From: Alentia gelatinosa
Lineage: Eukaryota > Annelida > Polychaeta > Phyllodocida > Polynoidae
Assembly (NCBI GenBank): GCA_950022655.1
Contig: OX465590.1
Span: forward strand, 39,798,218 to 39,862,217
Reading direction: 5' to 3'
DNA length: 64,000 nucleotides
Positions 63,027-64,000 of this stretch are shown one piece after another; the stretch's first letter is position 1, and every line of letters starts with the position of its first letter. The translations under genes and the position numbers were made by a program. The notes beneath the pieces are model-generated. The model did no database searches, was not told the DNA's origin, and worked only from the letters and a program-made list of their open reading frames with translations.

Positions 63027-63502
63027 TGATTGCAGAGTGAGACAATATTAAATTTGTGAGGATGAGGAAAGGGGTTGATTTTAATCTTGTATCCAAATAT
63101 TGACAGACTTATTAGACCCAACAGATGCAGCATTGACTCTTATGTCAATGGATAATCATATAACGTTTCAGCGGCCCACTATGCAGGCATAACAGCAGGA
63201 AGAATTCCAGAGCGAAATCAAAGGTGATTCTTGGATAATGTCCATTAACATTTAAACTAATAAAATGGAATTCTTTGGAAAAGGAAATCCCATAATGGAT
63301 ATCGAAGGTGTATTAATTTGACCTTCCCAAGCACTGCACGATCATGGGTTCTCTAGTTAAGTGCAAGGCAAGGTTAAGGGACAGCAGAAGCCCGAATAGG
63401 AAAACCAAAGGGATGAAACCATATCGAAAAGTCACAGACCAAAACCCGAAGAAACGAGGGTGCTGAAGGACATATTGCACCGAATCAGATAGATATTCTT
63501 CT
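63027..63502. other. No gene seen
   Basis: Ordinary sequence, nothing recognised. Confidence 0.4.
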
Positions 63503-63797
63503 TTATCCTACCCCTAATATAAAATCGGATAGGCTTAACATTGAGTTTCCGTATGCCACGATGACTGGCATACGGAGCTTAATATGTCACTAGTGGCATA
63601 CAGAATTGTTATAAAATAATATTCCAAAATCGAGGACACGAGGTAGAATAAAATCCTTTTAATCATGGTCAACCGCATTCCACTCCTGGAGTTTTGGCTC
63701 CGGACTTTACTCGGCTTCGCCTCGTGAAATCACTAAGCCAAACTCCAGTCATGGCATACGGTGGCCAAGATGAAAACCTATCCAGTTTTGCGATAAT
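63503..63797 (+). mobile_element. Hairpin-superfamily element, TTATCCTACCCC subtype
   Basis: TTATCCTACCCCTAATATAA, GATAGGCTTAACATTGAGTT, GGCATACGGAGCTTAA, GTGGCATACAG. The hairpin CACTCCTGGAGTTTTGGCTC pairs with GCCAAACTCCAGTCATGGCA, tip ACTCGGCTTCGCCTCGTGA. Ends CAGTTTTGCGATAA. Confidence 0.86.
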
Positions 63798-63822
63798 ATC
63801 ATATCTCGTCTCTCTTATAGGG

Positions 63823-64000
63823 TATTTTAGAGGAAAACTATGAAAGTTAAGGGTCTGGGCTTGTATCCCATCGAGTTTGAATTACGTACAATTTAAACTA
63901 GATGGAATCGAGTTCTGACCCTAAACTTAAATGGGTTTCTGATTTATCCTTCACATTGACTAATGGGCTAACATTTCTGACATAATCCCCCATTGAATAT
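63823..64000 (-). mobile_element. Hairpin-superfamily element, subtype I, cut by the window edge
   Basis: TATTTTAGAGGAAAAC, arm TTGTATCCCATCGAGTTTGA, shortened tip, arm AACTAGATGGAATCGAGTTC, then the start of the first module (CACATTGACTAATGGGCTAA). Confidence 0.75.

Overview
This is eukaryotic, almost certainly animal, nuclear DNA. The three recognisable genes have intron boundaries of the GT-AG type or large exons ending in a splice donor, AATAAA signals occur, and about half of the window is short non-autonomous transposons, microsatellites and decayed retroelements. The PRRT3/4-like membrane protein, the intact PIF/Harbinger transposon and a tRNA-derived SINE tail of a type I associate with marine invertebrates suggest an invertebrate metazoan (mollusc, amphioxus or similar). 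I cannot fix the species. Nothing bacterial or viral was seen.

Layout. Positions 1-20,900 are repeat-packed intergenic or intronic DNA: TA-flanked MITEs with AGGCC termini, a piggyBac-like MITE, and many copies of a hairpin element family. 20,952-22,744 (minus) is a 597-codon exon of a seven-transmembrane PRRT3/4-like gene with a compact E-box-rich upstream region; its later exons lie further left, possibly outside the window. 23,000-45,000 is again repeats, with nested insertions that reveal exact insertion sites, two LINE fragments, a foldback element with arrayed inverted termini, and a promoter-like GC-rich stretch near 39.3 kb. 45,092-52,634 is a complete 7.5-kb PIF/Harbinger DNA transposon: 22-bp perfect terminal inverted repeats continued by a second matching block, TAA target duplications, a four-exon DDE transposase on the plus strand and a three-exon MADF/AT-hook DNA-binding protein on the minus strand, convergent. 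52,635-64,000 is repeats: a SINE split by a nested pair of insertions, a compound GA microsatellite/70-bp minisatellite, a CpG-rich promoter-like block near 56 kb, and more hairpin elements.

The most interesting structure is a superfamily of about 30 short elements (mostly 290-400 bp) found across the window. In the best-preserved subtypes each has two parts: a module bounded by TTATCTCACCCC/GGGGTGAGATAA or TTATCCTACCCC/GGGGTAGGATAA, containing a CCATAGGCTTAACATTGGGA block, and a 100-190 bp near-perfect hairpin. Arm sequences differ completely between subtypes, yet the hairpin tip (ACTCGGCTTCGCC core) is kept in many, and in most subtypes the first module carries short copies of that subtype's own arm sequence. 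This looks like a hairpin-recognising mobile system whose cis sites co-vary. I do not recognise it and no autonomous partner is visible here.
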